The notes: generated by a model from the sequence alone, not told the origin. DNA of 64,000 nucleotides from Shewanella psychrophila (GCF_002005305.1 NZ_CP014782.1:4712001-4776000), one strand, 5' to 3'. Shown: positions 7,931 to 17,665, counted from the stretch's first letter. Numbers and translations are program-made.

Positions 7931-10900
7931 ATGTCACGTTTCTTTATTGATCGCCCTATTTTTGCATGGGTGATCGCCATTATAGTAATGCTGGCTGGGG
8001 TCTTGTCGATATTCAAGCTCCCGGTATCTCAGTATCCAAGCATTGCACCGCCAACCGTAGTGATCTGGGCTATGTACCCAGGTGCTTCTGCTAAGACCAT
8101 GGAAGATTCGGTTACTCAAGTCATCGAACAACGCATGACAGGTATCGACAACCTACGCTACATATCTTCTACCAGTGATAGCTTCGGCAATGCAGAAATC
8201 ACCTTAACCTTCAATGCCGAGGCCGATCCAGATATTGCTCAGGTACAGGTGCAAAATAAGCTTCAATTGGCAATGCCACAGCTACCATTAGAAGTTCAGC
8301 AACAAGGTGTTAAGGTCACTAAGTCTAGCGAAGGTTTTTTGATGATTGTCGGCTTCGTATCTGAAGATGACTCACTGGATAAGAATGATATCTCTGACTA
8401 TGTGGCATCTAATATCCAAGATCCCTTGAGCCGTGTACCTGGTGTAGGAAATATCGAGTTATTTGGTGCTCAATATGCGATGCGTATCTGGCTAGATCCT
8501 CTAAAGCTGACCGAATATAATCTGACCAGTATCGATATTATAAAGTCGATTCGTGAGCAAAATGCACAGATTTCTGCGGGTCAATTGGGTGCATCACCAG
8601 CCCTTCCAGGACAAGTGCTGAGCGCTACAGTATCGGCTCAAAGTCGTTTACAAACCCCAGAGCAATTTAAGAAAATCATTATTAAAGCTGATTCTTCAGG
8701 TGCGAAAGTGTTATTGAAGGATGTGGCTCGTGTTGAATTAGGCGGTGAAAGCTATACGGTAAACTCCTTCTACAACGGTAAGCCTACCGTCGGTATAGCT
8801 ATACATTTAGCAACGGGTGCTAATGCGATAGCCACTGCTAACGCTGTTCGGCAAGCCATTGATGAGATGGAGCCATTCTTCCCTAAAGGTGTAAAGGTAG
8901 TTTCCCCCTATGACACAACACCATTCGTTGAGAGGTCCATTGAAGGCGTAGTGCACACCTTGCTCGAGGCGGTGGTCTTAGTATTCCTCATCATGTATCT
9001 GTTCCTGCAGAACTTACGTGCGACACTTATTCCGACCATCGCTGTACCAGTGGTGTTATTGGGGACTTTCGCCATTTTATCAGCCGCTGGCTTCTCGATT
9101 AATACCTTGACCATGTTTGCTATGGTTCTGGCGATTGGCCTACTGGTTGATGATGCTATCGTGGTGGTGGAAAATGTCGAACGTGTGATGCACGAAGAGG
9201 GACTTAGTCCCGTAGAAGCCACCAAGAAGTCCATGGGACAGATCACCGGAGCCCTAGTGGGTATCGGTCTGACTTTGGCTGCGGTATTCGTTCCCATGGC
9301 ATTTATGTCCGGCTCCACTGGGGTTATTTACCGTCAGTTTTCAGTCACAATAATCTCAGCCATGGGACTCTCGGTGATGGTAGCCTTAATTCTGACTCCC
9401 GCTCTGTGTGCCACAATGCTTAAACCGATCAAGAAAGATAAGAGTCATATCCAGACAGGTTTCTTCGGCTGGTTTAACCGTAGCTTCGATAAGCTGACAT
9501 CTGGTTATACAAATAGTGTTACCGTCATGCTCAAGCGTACAGGTCGTGTCATGTTGATCTATCTGGGGCTGGTTATTGCTATGGCTTGGATCTTCATCCA
9601 TATGCCAACGGCCTTCTTACCCGATGAAGATCAAGGGATCATGTTTAATCAAGCTGTCTTGCCGGTAAACTCGAGTCTTGAAAGTACCGAGAAGGTGATG
9701 AGAAAAGTCACTGACTACTATCTCAATGATGAAAGTGAAAATGTTAACTCGGTATTCAGTGTCTCAGGCTTCAGCTTTGCGGGACGCGGCCAGAATATGG
9801 GGGTCAACTTCGTCAGCATGAAAGATTGGAGTGAACGAGGAGGTGCCGGACAAGGTATTAAGTCAGTTGCAGAACGTGCTATGGCTAAGTTTAAGCAGAT
9901 AAAAGATGCTTCTGTCGTTGCATTCGTGCCTCCAGCGGTGATCGAGTTAGGGACGGCAAATGGTTTTGATTTTTATCTGCAAGACAGGAATGGCCAAGGT
10001 CACGAAAAACTTGTGGAAGCGAGAAACATGCTGCTGAACATGGCAAAGAAAAATCCCAATCTGATAAATGTACGTCCGAACGGTCCGGAAGATGCCCCTA
10101 TCTATCAGATCAATATAGATCAGGCTAAGATCAGAGCACTAGATATCGATATTGACTCGGTAAACCGTGTACTGGGTACCGCCTGGGGGGGAGCATACGT
10201 GAATGATTTCATCGATCGCGGCCGAATTAAGAAGGTATTCGTACAAGGTGATGCGAACTACCGCATGAAGCCTGGAGATCTCGATAGCTGGTACGTGAAA
10301 AATAATAAGGGGGAGATGGTACCTTTCTCAGAATTTGCAACAGGTGGCTGGGAAAAGTCTTCGCCTCTTCTAGCACGTTTTAATAGCTTACCAGCAATGA
10401 ATATTTTGGGTGAAACAATACCTGGTTATAGCTCCGGTGCCGCCATGTTGGATCTCGAAGAGATGGTGAAAAAATTACCACCTGGATTTGGTATCGAGTG
10501 GAATGGTCTATCCTATGAGGAACGTCTCTCGGGTGATCAGGCTCCTGCTCTGTATGCCCTATCTATTATAGTGGTATTTCTGGTTCTGGCTGCCCTCTAT
10601 GAAAGTTGGTCTGTGCCCTTCTCGGTTATATTAGTGGTGCCATTAGGGGTTATTGGTGCACTTATTACCATGAATGCTCGCGGATTACCTAATGATGTCT
10701 TCTTTCAGGTCGCCCTGTTAACCACAGTAGGACTGGCGACTAAGAACGCTATTCTGATCGTGGAATTTGCCAAGGAATACTACGAGAAAGGGACCCCCCT
10801 TGTCGATGCGACGCTACATGCGGTACGTGTGCGTCTGCGTCCAATCTTGATGACCTCGTTGGCCTTCGGCTTGGGCGTATTACCCCTAGCTATCAGTAGT

Positions 10901-11074
10901 GGTGTAGGCTCAGGGAGTCAGAACGCCATAGGTACTGGCGTACTGGGTGGCATGATGAGCTCGACCTTCATGGGGATATTTTTCATCCCAATATTCTTCG
11001 TGGTGGTTGAGCGTATCTTCAACAAAAGAAAACAGCAGAAGATGCTCAATTCCGAGGAAAGAGCACCTCAATAA
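7931..11074 (+). CDS. RND multidrug efflux permease (HAE1/AcrB type)
   Basis: Inner-membrane proton-driven drug exporter of 1,047 residues, the AcrB length. It starts MSRFFIDRPIFAWVIAI as usual for HAE1 pumps. The proton-relay residues are intact: Asp407-Asp408 (GLLVDDAIVVVENV), Lys938 (GLATKNAILIVEF) and the following VRLRPILMTS arginine helix. Two large periplasmic loops and 12 membrane segments are apparent. It is co-transcribed with the adaptor gene (20-bp gap, AGGTAGAG ribosome site). The operon lies between two copies of araC-related DNA, so an AraC-type regulator may control it. Substrates are unknown. Confidence 0.96.
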   Translation: MSRFFIDRPIFAWVIAIIVMLAGVLSIFKLPVSQYPSIAPPTVVIWAMYPGASAKTMEDSVTQVIEQRMTGIDNLRYISSTSDSFGNAEITLTFNAEADPDIAQVQVQNKLQLAMPQLPLEVQQQGVKVTKSSEGFLMIVGFVSEDDSLDKNDISDYVASNIQDPLSRVPGVGNIELFGAQYAMRIWLDPLKLTEYNLTSIDIIKSIREQNAQISAGQLGASPALPGQVLSATVSAQSRLQTPEQFKKIIIKADSSGAKVLLKDVARVELGGESYTVNSFYNGKPTVGIAIHLATGANAIATANAVRQAIDEMEPFFPKGVKVVSPYDTTPFVERSIEGVVHTLLEAVVLVFLIMYLFLQNLRATLIPTIAVPVVLLGTFAILSAAGFSINTLTMFAMVLAIGLLVDDAIVVVENVERVMHEEGLSPVEATKKSMGQITGALVGIGLTLAAVFVPMAFMSGSTGVIYRQFSVTIISAMGLSVMVALILTPALCATMLKPIKKDKSHIQTGFFGWFNRSFDKLTSGYTNSVTVMLKRTGRVMLIYLGLVIAMAWIFIHMPTAFLPDEDQGIMFNQAVLPVNSSLESTEKVMRKVTDYYLNDESENVNSVFSVSGFSFAGRGQNMGVNFVSMKDWSERGGAGQGIKSVAERAMAKFKQIKDASVVAFVPPAVIELGTANGFDFYLQDRNGQGHEKLVEARNMLLNMAKKNPNLINVRPNGPEDAPIYQINIDQAKIRALDIDIDSVNRVLGTAWGGAYVNDFIDRGRIKKVFVQGDANYRMKPGDLDSWYVKNNKGEMVPFSEFATGGWEKSSPLLARFNSLPAMNILGETIPGYSSGAAMLDLEEMVKKLPPGFGIEWNGLSYEERLSGDQAPALYALSIIVVFLVLAALYESWSVPFSVILVVPLGVIGALITMNARGLPNDVFFQVALLTTVGLATKNAILIVEFAKEYYEKGTPLVDATLHAVRVRLRPILMTSLAFGLGVLPLAISSGVGSGSQNAIGTGVLGGMMSSTFMGIFFIPIFFVVVERIFNKRKQQKMLNSEERAPQ

Positions 11075-11130
11075 GAGGCCATAATGTCGATTTCATTGTA
11101 TCGTTATAAACGATACTAGCAGGCATTTTC

Positions 11131-11219
11131 CCATTTTATTCAGTGGCTGGCCAAGGTCTCTACAGACATAACTTGTGCCAGCCGAGGCTCACCAACATCT
11201 CTTCTACACAGAAGAGTTT
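11131..11219 (-). pseudogene. relic of a second copy of the araC gene
   Basis: Reading on the minus strand, two stretches match the intact araC at 5296-6084. One matches the start (AAACTC..GAAGAGATGTTGG against the codons after the start of araC). The other matches the segment around residues 165-185 (PRLAQVMSVETLASH then a stop, against PWLALVMSGDTLPQPLNQ). About 460 bp between them is gone. The reading frame is broken by at least one 1-bp deletion and a stop. The divergent promoter DNA beyond the start (11220-11338) is also conserved. This is a decayed paralogue, not an active gene. Confidence 0.8.
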
Positions 11220-11339
11220 ATAAAACCCACATGTCCCTATTTTGACATAATCTGCCCTTATTGTTGTGATTGGACGAGTGGTTGATCGCTATAATTCTCG
11301 GCATCAGATTTATTAGTTAATGCCACGGAGTAACATCCC

Positions 11340-12521
11340 ATGAAAACAATGCCAAATCTCTGGCTTATATTGGCTTTAGTGATGTTTCCACAAGTTGTCG
11401 AAACCATCTATAGTCCAGCCTTACCCCACATATCACACGCGTTCGGGGTGACAGCCCAAACAGCCTCACAGACTATATCTGTGTATTTTATCGCTTTCGC
11501 CTTCGGAGTCCTTGCCTGGGGAAGGTTGAGTGACACCATAGGGCGTAGAAATGCCATGGTCCTTGGATTAGTCACCTATGGCGTTGGTGCCACAATGGCT
11601 ATTTTAGCAAGCAACTTTGAGATGCTTATGCTGGCAAGGATCATATCGGCTTTCGGTGCAGCCACAGGCTCAGTCGTGACCCAAGCTATGCTAAGAGATT
11701 GCTACCAAGGATCCGAATTGACCAAGGTATTCTCGGTGATCACCATGGGTGTTTCCATCAGCCCGGTTATTGGATTATTGAGTGGCGGCATCATAGTGAC
11801 TCATTTCGGCTATAGCGGAATATTCTGCAGCTTACTGATGCTAGCCATCGCACTCTGGTTACTGGCTATTATCACTCTGCCTGAAACCAACCCCGAAATG
11901 ACGACTAATGCCGAGTCAGTAAAAGGCCCCGAAATTGGCATTCTGCAGCTAGCCAAACAGATGAGTCGAGACGTTAATTTATGGTGCAACGCAGGCCTGA
12001 TAGCAAGCTTTAACATCATGCTATATAGCTATTACTCACTGGGCCCCTTTATCTTTCATAATTTAGGCATGACATCCACTGATTTTGGCTATAGCGGCAT
12101 CTTGTTACCCATAGGTACAATAATGGGCAGTCTGCTCAGTAAACGGTTAGTATCGAAAGGCTGGCAGTCACATCAATTGATCTCTGCCGCCTCAGTTCTG
12201 GCCTTAATTTGTGCCTTTGGTGTCTGGTTACTCAGATCTGATCTGCTGTTCCTAATACCCATGATAGGCATGTTACTTTGTAGTGGCATGGCCTTACCCA
12301 ATATCATGAGTAAGGCGTTAGAAAATTATCGACACGCTGTTGGCACAGCTGGCGCCCTGTTTGGCTTAACTTACTACTTGTTATTCGGAGCTGGTCTAGT
12401 ACTCACCGGAATATTACAAGATCTGGGAATAGCACTTATCTTGAGTGCAGGCATATCTTGTTTACTCAGCGTAAAACTAAAACTTGGTACTCTCGCCAAT
12501 AAACTGTGCCAAGATAGTTAA
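11340..12521 (+). CDS. Bcr/CflA-type MFS drug transporter
   Basis: A 393-residue drug:proton antiporter with 12 predicted membrane segments. The family marks are present: ETIYSPALPHIS near the start, the motif-A-like WGRLSDTIGRRNAM after segment 2 (residues about 60-75), and RIISAFGAATGSVVTQAMLRD in segment 4. GGAG lies nine bases before the ATG. It is divergent from the araC relic, and its promoter DNA resembles that of the intact araC gene 5 kb away. Control by that regulator is therefore plausible. It overlaps the convergent GNAT gene by 4 bp. Confidence 0.92.
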   Translation: MKTMPNLWLILALVMFPQVVETIYSPALPHISHAFGVTAQTASQTISVYFIAFAFGVLAWGRLSDTIGRRNAMVLGLVTYGVGATMAILASNFEMLMLARIISAFGAATGSVVTQAMLRDCYQGSELTKVFSVITMGVSISPVIGLLSGGIIVTHFGYSGIFCSLLMLAIALWLLAIITLPETNPEMTTNAESVKGPEIGILQLAKQMSRDVNLWCNAGLIASFNIMLYSYYSLGPFIFHNLGMTSTDFGYSGILLPIGTIMGSLLSKRLVSKGWQSHQLISAASVLALICAFGVWLLRSDLLFLIPMIGMLLCSGMALPNIMSKALENYRHAVGTAGALFGLTYYLLFGAGLVLTGILQDLGIALILSAGISCLLSVKLKLGTLANKLCQDS

Positions 12522-13378
12522 CCCAGCTCGAACGTAGTGATGCCAAATATCTTTTCATTATCGATATTTGGCATCCCTCTTTGATACATACGCGCTGTTG
12601 CAAATACCACTTGCATATCTTCACCTTCAGCCAAGGCAACCGCTGCGGGATTACTCTCAGGCACATCCAAGATAATGGTTACGCCCTCGATACCTGACTG
12701 AGCTTGATTGAACAACAAGCTGGTAATGTCGATGTTATCCGCAAACAAGGGTCCCACCTTATAGCCTTCTACACAGCGACGTCTGACGAGATACCCAAGC
12801 ACTTTACCTTCTTGACGATACACTAGAGTCAATCCATCATTCTGAGTCATCCAAGCCTGTAGAAAGGCCTCGCGGCTGGCAGGGAAGCATTGGCGGTCAT
12901 AGAGGTTTATGGCATCTAACTCGGCAGTGCTAACCTTGCTATCTATATCGGTAATAGCTGCAATTGACTGAGAGCGATATGCTGCTGATTTTTGATATCT
13001 ACGATTCTGATAATAAGCTCGGTAACCGATGCGCTGATAAATATCGACATTTTCGAGCACACCATCGATACCTACATTACGGTCACCACAATAGGCTAAC
13101 CTATGCTCAGTGAGTGCCAAACCATAGCCTTTTCCTCTATGTTCAGGCGCGACAATATAGAGACCACAAAAAGCAAAATGGTCACCATAGGTCACCGCGC
13201 TGCCGACCGCGACAATCTCCCCCGCTAACTCACCAACAAAGAAACCATTAGGATCCGCCAGATAAAACAGCGCCGCATCATTAATCCCTGGATTCCAGCC
13301 CTCAATTTGGGCCCAGTTCACCGCTAAAAGTAACTCATCGGTAGTCATGTTCCGTATCACAAGCTTTGCTTCTGTCAT
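12518..13378 (-). CDS. GNAT-family N-acetyltransferase with C-terminal extension
   Basis: A 286-residue protein. Residues 1-140 form the GNAT fold, with the acetyl-CoA loop seen as YIVAPEHRGKGYGLALTEH (V-x-x-x-x-R-G-x-G). Residues about 160-280 resemble the second acetyltransferase-like domain found in two-domain GNATs (YLVRRRCVEGYKVGPLFADN). The substrate is unknown. The 3' end overlaps the end of the MFS gene by 4 bp, tail to tail. A drug-modifying role beside two efflux systems is conceivable but not shown. Confidence 0.88.
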   Translation of the reverse strand: MTEAKLVIRNMTTDELLLAVNWAQIEGWNPGINDAALFYLADPNGFFVGELAGEIVAVGSAVTYGDHFAFCGLYIVAPEHRGKGYGLALTEHRLAYCGDRNVGIDGVLENVDIYQRIGYRAYYQNRRYQKSAAYRSQSIAAITDIDSKVSTAELDAINLYDRQCFPASREAFLQAWMTQNDGLTLVYRQEGKVLGYLVRRRCVEGYKVGPLFADNIDITSLLFNQAQSGIEGVTIILDVPESNPAAVALAEGEDMQVVFATARMYQRGMPNIDNEKIFGITTFELG

Positions 13379-13581
13379 CTTGTCTCTCCCTTTACATTTA
13401 ATGACGTCCTATGTGTTGACTAGATTAACGGTGGCAAACCAATCCAAGTTATCCCGTCTACTCATGCTTCCAACAGAGTGTTTCATACTAAGTACTAGAG
13501 CTATGTCCTAGAGCTAAGCCAGAGAGCTAAGCCAGAAAACCAAGCTCTCAAACTCGTATAAGCTTATGTATAAAGTACCGT

Positions 13582-14835
13582 TTACAAGGCTACTTTACTA
13601 TCACTAAAACCCGCCAGCTCTATTACGGTAACCCGGTTTATCCCATCTCTGTTATCGACCATATCAGAGATAAGCGTCGAGCCATCGGCTTGCTTATCTA
13701 TGGTATATTCCGATGAGTTGCCGCTAAAGAATACGATATTAGTTGCCGTATTTCCCGTGATGCTGTTATCGAAACCATTAACGATGACATTAGTATTTTT
13801 ATCACCGGTTAAGGTCACATCTTTAAGATACTGAGCATGATGTGTATAACCTAAACTCGAATTAAACTTGAGGCTAAAATCTCCCTCGAAACTCGCATCG
13901 ATACGAGCATCGTAGGTCAGATAAGGATGGAAGAATTTGTTATCCATCAGCTTAGCGCCCAATGGGTCTTCATTTAAGATTTCAGATCTTGTTTTCGCCA
14001 CATAGCCTCCCCACATACCATGGGTTGCACTCTCTGACCAGGCGCCCCATAGACCATAATAACTATCAACAACTGAGGCTAAATACTCCTGAGTTAAACT
14101 GTTCTCCGGTGTAAGCTCGGCAATCCAATCAGGCATGCCAATGCCCCATAACTTATCATTAAGCGCGGTTATCTGAGCGCTGCGAATTTCAGCCTGATAA
14201 TCGGCCAATGCACCAATAAATTCAGGGTTTTGGTCGACGCCAATACCGTAGTCATGGAGCAAGTGTAGGATCTCTTCGAAGCTGGCGTCACGATGACCGC
14301 CATAGGTTTGATTGATATACCAGCTGCCTCCCTCGACCTGAATTTCATTCTGATACAGCGGCTGTCCACCTAGATTTGTCGCCGGATTGGTACCATCATC
14401 CTGACCATTGAGCAGTAACAAAATGGCCCCATTATCCGCCATTTTATTCGCCACTGCCGACTTGTCGCTGCCATATTCAGAACCAGGATAATTGGTAAGA
14501 TAGTGAATTAAGATAGAACGTGCTCGGACAATTTGATTATCAGACAATTTATCCTGGGCAATAAGATGTATCGGCTTACCATTGGGCGCCAGCACTAAGG
14601 TATAACGGTTGAATTTAAGCGCTGAGCTGTATGTTGCCGACAAAGACTCAGGCACATTGCTAATGTTCAAGGCTAAGGTGTCAGCAGAAAGGTCACTTCC
14701 TGAACCACAGCCTGTCGAACCTGTGCCAGCTCCTGTCGTCTCAGGTACTGTTTTAGTACTTGAAGAATCTGAGTTACACGCCGCAACAGTTACTAAACTT
14801 GTTACTAGCAGGCTTGCCAATAGTACTTTATTCAT
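13582..14835 (-). CDS. lipoprotein with RTX-like C-terminal module
   Basis: A 417-residue secreted lipoprotein (signal with TVAAC, Cys20, then a Ser/Thr/Gly-rich linker). The middle has a conserved-looking acidic/histidine patch, SFEEILHLLHDYGIGVD (about residues 185-200), that could bind a metal. It is not a classic HEXXH motif. The last 70 residues (VIVNGFDNSITG.. VFFSGNSSEYTI.. GINRVTVIELAGFSD) resemble the module often found before the C-terminus of type I secreted RTX proteins, which is unusual on a lipoprotein. The gene is divergent from a two-component system and has two GTAAGC-N4-GTAAGC boxes in its promoter. Its function is not known. Confidence 0.8.
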   Translation of the reverse strand: MNKVLLASLLVTSLVTVAACNSDSSSTKTVPETTGAGTGSTGCGSGSDLSADTLALNISNVPESLSATYSSALKFNRYTLVLAPNGKPIHLIAQDKLSDNQIVRARSILIHYLTNYPGSEYGSDKSAVANKMADNGAILLLLNGQDDGTNPATNLGGQPLYQNEIQVEGGSWYINQTYGGHRDASFEEILHLLHDYGIGVDQNPEFIGALADYQAEIRSAQITALNDKLWGIGMPDWIAELTPENSLTQEYLASVVDSYYGLWGAWSESATHGMWGGYVAKTRSEILNEDPLGAKLMDNKFFHPYLTYDARIDASFEGDFSLKFNSSLGYTHHAQYLKDVTLTGDKNTNVIVNGFDNSITGNTATNIVFFSGNSSEYTIDKQADGSTLISDMVDNRDGINRVTVIELAGFSDSKVAL

Positions 14836-14893
14836 AATATTTCCCCGAAATCATCTGTATCAACAAAATTATCATGGGTAAGGAGAATAAAAA

Positions 14894-14940
14894 GTAAGCC
14901 GCTGTAAGCTAGGCTATGACCAATGTAAGCAGGTGTAAGC
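14894..14940. promoter_or_regulatory. paired GTAAGC-N4-GTAAGC direct repeats (response-regulator box)
   Basis: Four GTAAGC copies start at 14894, 14904, 14925 and 14935. They form two pairs with exact 10-bp periodicity, 31 bp apart. OmpR/PhoB-type regulators bind such helical-turn direct repeats. The site lies between the divergent lipoprotein gene and the response-regulator gene. A GATAAT-like -10 for the lipoprotein is about 20 bp downstream of the nearest pair. The same box occurs at 17803-17818. Confidence 0.7.
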
Positions 14941-15024
14941 GCGCTATCATTAACGGTGAGAGTCTGTAAAAATAAGCGCTTCTAGCTGATAACCTCAACA
15001 TAAAATTAGGCATTAGGAGTTCCT

Positions 15025-15711
15025 GTGGTAAAAGCGCGCATACTCATCATAGAAGATGATTTAGAGATCTCACGCTTGACCGCCATGTATCTGGAAGCGG
15101 AAGATTATGAGACTAAGATTATCAATGATGGCCTGCTAGGTATTGATGCCATTAGTGTCTATAAACCAGACCTGATCATTCTCGACCTGATGTTACCCGG
15201 TTTAGATGGTATTGAGATCTGCAAACAGTCCCGTCATTTCTATTTTGGCCCGATACTGGTACTAACCGCCTGCGCCGATGATATGAGCGAAGTCAGCCTG
15301 TTAAAACTGGGAGCAGATGATTATCTGACAAAACCCATACGCCCTCATGTGATGGTGGCGCGCATTGACGCCCTCCTTAGACGCGCCAGTAACCAGCCAC
15401 CGAAGACGGAAGTGATAGCGATAGGACAGCTAAGGCTTGATACCGCCACCAGAGAGGTCAATTTAGGCGAGATCAAACCTGTGCTCACCGAAGCGGAATA
15501 TGACATCTTACTTTTGTTGGCCTCAAACCCTGGCATTATCGTCTCCAGAGATGACTGCTGCCGCTCTTTGCGCGGTATAGAACATGACGCCAATGACAGA
15601 TCTGTGGATATGCGAATTTCGGGTTTAAGAAAGAAACTTGGCGATATCACCGCACCTTATCACCTTATTTTAACCGTACGTAACAAGGGGTATATGTTAG
15701 TCAATGGCTAA
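15025..15711 (+). CDS. OmpR-family response regulator
   Basis: A 228-residue two-domain regulator. The receiver has the acidic pocket (IIEDD), phospho-acceptor Asp54 (LIILDLMLPG), LVLTA, and the KPIRP lysine. The C-terminal winged helix (about 130-225) ends GLRKKLGDI...TVRNKGYMLVNG. It starts at GTG with GGAG six bases upstream, and no in-frame ATG gives a full receiver domain. Its stop overlaps the kinase start by 8 bp, so the pair is translationally coupled. It is the best candidate to bind the GTAAGC direct repeats upstream of itself and of the two flanking minus-strand genes. Confidence 0.95.
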   Translation: MVKARILIIEDDLEISRLTAMYLEAEDYETKIINDGLLGIDAISVYKPDLIILDLMLPGLDGIEICKQSRHFYFGPILVLTACADDMSEVSLLKLGADDYLTKPIRPHVMVARIDALLRRASNQPPKTEVIAIGQLRLDTATREVNLGEIKPVLTEAEYDILLLLASNPGIIVSRDDCCRSLRGIEHDANDRSVDMRISGLRKKLGDITAPYHLILTVRNKGYMLVNG

Positions 15712-17155
15712 ACTTATTCCGCCACTATTTACCCGTCTCTACTTGGGGATCATACTGGCCTTGTTCGGCAGCATTATGATGACGCTATATTTCAGCGAAG
15801 AATCTATCACTAAGAGTGCCATGGTGGATTTTCATGCCGATACCCGTTACATCTTCGATGAGATCTCGTCCTCTATAAAACACAATGGCGCGGAGCCAGA
15901 AGCTTACATTCAATCCCTGCCCAAAAAACTACTGGTTTTCGATATCCGGTGGCTGAAAATATGGAACGGATCTCTAAAATGTGAAAACTGTAAATACTTA
16001 TATACCTTAGATAACAACCTTATCTATGAACGTGATGATGAAAACCTGTTAGCGGTTTTCCCTCTGGCCAATAGCCGAGGTGCGATACTTATTGGTGACT
16101 TAAGTCACCACTCAGATTGGCCTGATAATCAGACCATTGATGAATTCAATATGGATAATTTGGCCAATATATGGCAAGAAACTCCAGAAGACTTACTGCC
16201 CTTGTTAATGCTATTGGTAGCCATCTTGGCCATAAGTGCTCCCCTCTATTTTCCTATTCGCCAGTTACAAAAGCAGATAAACCAACTTATCGACACTAAC
16301 GAGCGATTTGGTCACGGCGAGCTTACGGTGCGCGCCTCTCACAATTTATCAGAGCCGGTGAGCTCCCTGGCAACGAGCTTTAACCAGATGGCCAACTCAA
16401 TTACTGAAACCGTGACAGAAAACCAGATATTCGCCCAGGCCGTCCCCCATGAGATGCGCACTCCTCTAAGCCGTATACAACTTGCCACAGGTCTATTACG
16501 AAAGAGCTGTACAGAGCCACAACAAGTTGCCTTGCTAGATAATATCGATACCTACATAGATGATATTGATGAGCTCACCAAGCAAGTACTGACTTTTTCT
16601 AAACTCAATGCCATCACCAGTGAAGGTAATGCCGCCAGCAAGAAGCTCATTGAACTCGAGCCATATTTAGATGAGCGCATAATTCAACTGAATCAAGAAC
16701 AAACCAAGCAAGTGATCCTCTATTGTCATCAACAGCAATTGGAGTGCGATCCAGTTTGTCTGCGCTTAATGTTTGATAACTTAGTTAAGAATGCCATCAG
16801 ATACGCCAAATCCACCGTCATCATCTCTGTTGAAATGAAGCAAGACTTAGATGCCAGTCACGCCTCGAAAAAGAAAAGTTCAAGGTCAAAAATGAGCAGA
16901 AGAGCGAATCAAGCCAATGCGCAGCTAATCATCACTGTTGCAGATGATGGACCGGGAATAGCGAAGGAAGATTTCGACACCATATTTATCCCCTTCTCCC
17001 GTTTAGACAAGAGCCGTAATCAACAAACAGGTGGTTTAGGGCTGGGACTCGCCATCGCTAAATCTGCAACTAAACGCATGTCTGGTGAGTTAAGCGTGAG
17101 CCGAAACCCCGAAGGCGGTGCCAGGTTTTGCTGCCGTTTACCAAGTGGTCATTAA
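15704..17155 (+). CDS. sensor histidine kinase (partner of the upstream regulator)
   Basis: An inner-membrane kinase of 483 residues: membrane segment about 9-28, periplasmic sensor with a CENCKYLY cysteine pair (near residue 95), second segment about 160-180, HAMP linker, then the H-box with phospho-acceptor His249 (VPHEMRTPLSR), an N-box (DNLVKNAIRYA), and the G boxes (DDGPGIAKED, GGLGLGLAIA). A Lys/Ser-rich insert (about 385-405, KKKSSRSKMSRRAN) sits between the N and G1 boxes and is unusual. The signal sensed is unknown. The cysteine pair in the sensor domain could bind metal or respond to redox state. Confidence 0.94.
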   Translation: MAKLIPPLFTRLYLGIILALFGSIMMTLYFSEESITKSAMVDFHADTRYIFDEISSSIKHNGAEPEAYIQSLPKKLLVFDIRWLKIWNGSLKCENCKYLYTLDNNLIYERDDENLLAVFPLANSRGAILIGDLSHHSDWPDNQTIDEFNMDNLANIWQETPEDLLPLLMLLVAILAISAPLYFPIRQLQKQINQLIDTNERFGHGELTVRASHNLSEPVSSLATSFNQMANSITETVTENQIFAQAVPHEMRTPLSRIQLATGLLRKSCTEPQQVALLDNIDTYIDDIDELTKQVLTFSKLNAITSEGNAASKKLIELEPYLDERIIQLNQEQTKQVILYCHQQQLECDPVCLRLMFDNLVKNAIRYAKSTVIISVEMKQDLDASHASKKKSSRSKMSRRANQANAQLIITVADDGPGIAKEDFDTIFIPFSRLDKSRNQQTGGLGLGLAIAKSATKRMSGELSVSRNPEGGARFCCRLPSGH

Positions 17156-17179
17156 CTCGAAGGCATTAGCAGAGGCCAT

Positions 17180-17665
17180 TTAGCTCGTCTTCGTCTGAGG
17201 ACTGGACTTCTTCACCAGTTCGGCGAGTTGAATCGTTAATTGGGCTACTTGTAGCTTGAGGTCCTTGCTCTTTTCTTTACCTGAATCACTCCTGTCACTA
17301 ACAGATCTCTTCAACAATTCCTTGGTCACCTTCAATTTTTTCTGCAAACGTTCCAGCTGTTGTCCGCTTGACGACTTGGAGCGACTCGATTCAGCCACAC
17401 CTGTGTTGCTCTTACCTTTTGCAGTTTGACCATGAAGTTGACTTCCCAGCGCCTTTGACAATGCGGTCTGACCCTCCTTAGATATCGAAACATGATCACT
17501 CGCAGAGTCCTTATTAACCGCTGAAGAAGTAACAGCAGTGATACTCTCCTCTACTTGCTGGCCATTGCTTGCACTATCAACATGACTCGCTCTAGCCTTA
17601 ACCGATACATTTGATAAACTTACTTCAACCTCAGATCTATGATTCCCCATTTTGGCAACATTCAT
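17180..17665 (-). CDS. low-complexity protein with coiled coil
   Basis: A 161-residue hydrophilic protein with no signal peptide or membrane segment. The chosen ATG has an AAAGGGA ribosome site; a longer frame to 17728 lacks one. Residues 1-75 are Ser/Val/Ala-rich. A segment DHVSISKEGQTALSKALG looks like the VSIS motif found in some flagellar and anti-sigma proteins, which is weak evidence. Residues about 100-155 are a Lys/Leu-rich coiled coil (LERLQKKLKVTKELLKR, LQVAQLTIQLAELVKK). It has the GTAAGC box in its promoter, so it probably belongs to the regulon of the neighbouring two-component system. Function is unknown. Confidence 0.7.
   Translation of the reverse strand: MNVAKMGNHRSEVEVSLSNVSVKARASHVDSASNGQQVEESITAVTSSAVNKDSASDHVSISKEGQTALSKALGSQLHGQTAKGKSNTGVAESSRSKSSSGQQLERLQKKLKVTKELLKRSVSDRSDSGKEKSKDLKLQVAQLTIQLAELVKKSSPQTKTS

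Noticed and set aside
12518..12521. Frameshift or fusion between the MFS and GNAT genes
   Set aside because: The genes are convergent and simply share 4 bp at their stop codons.
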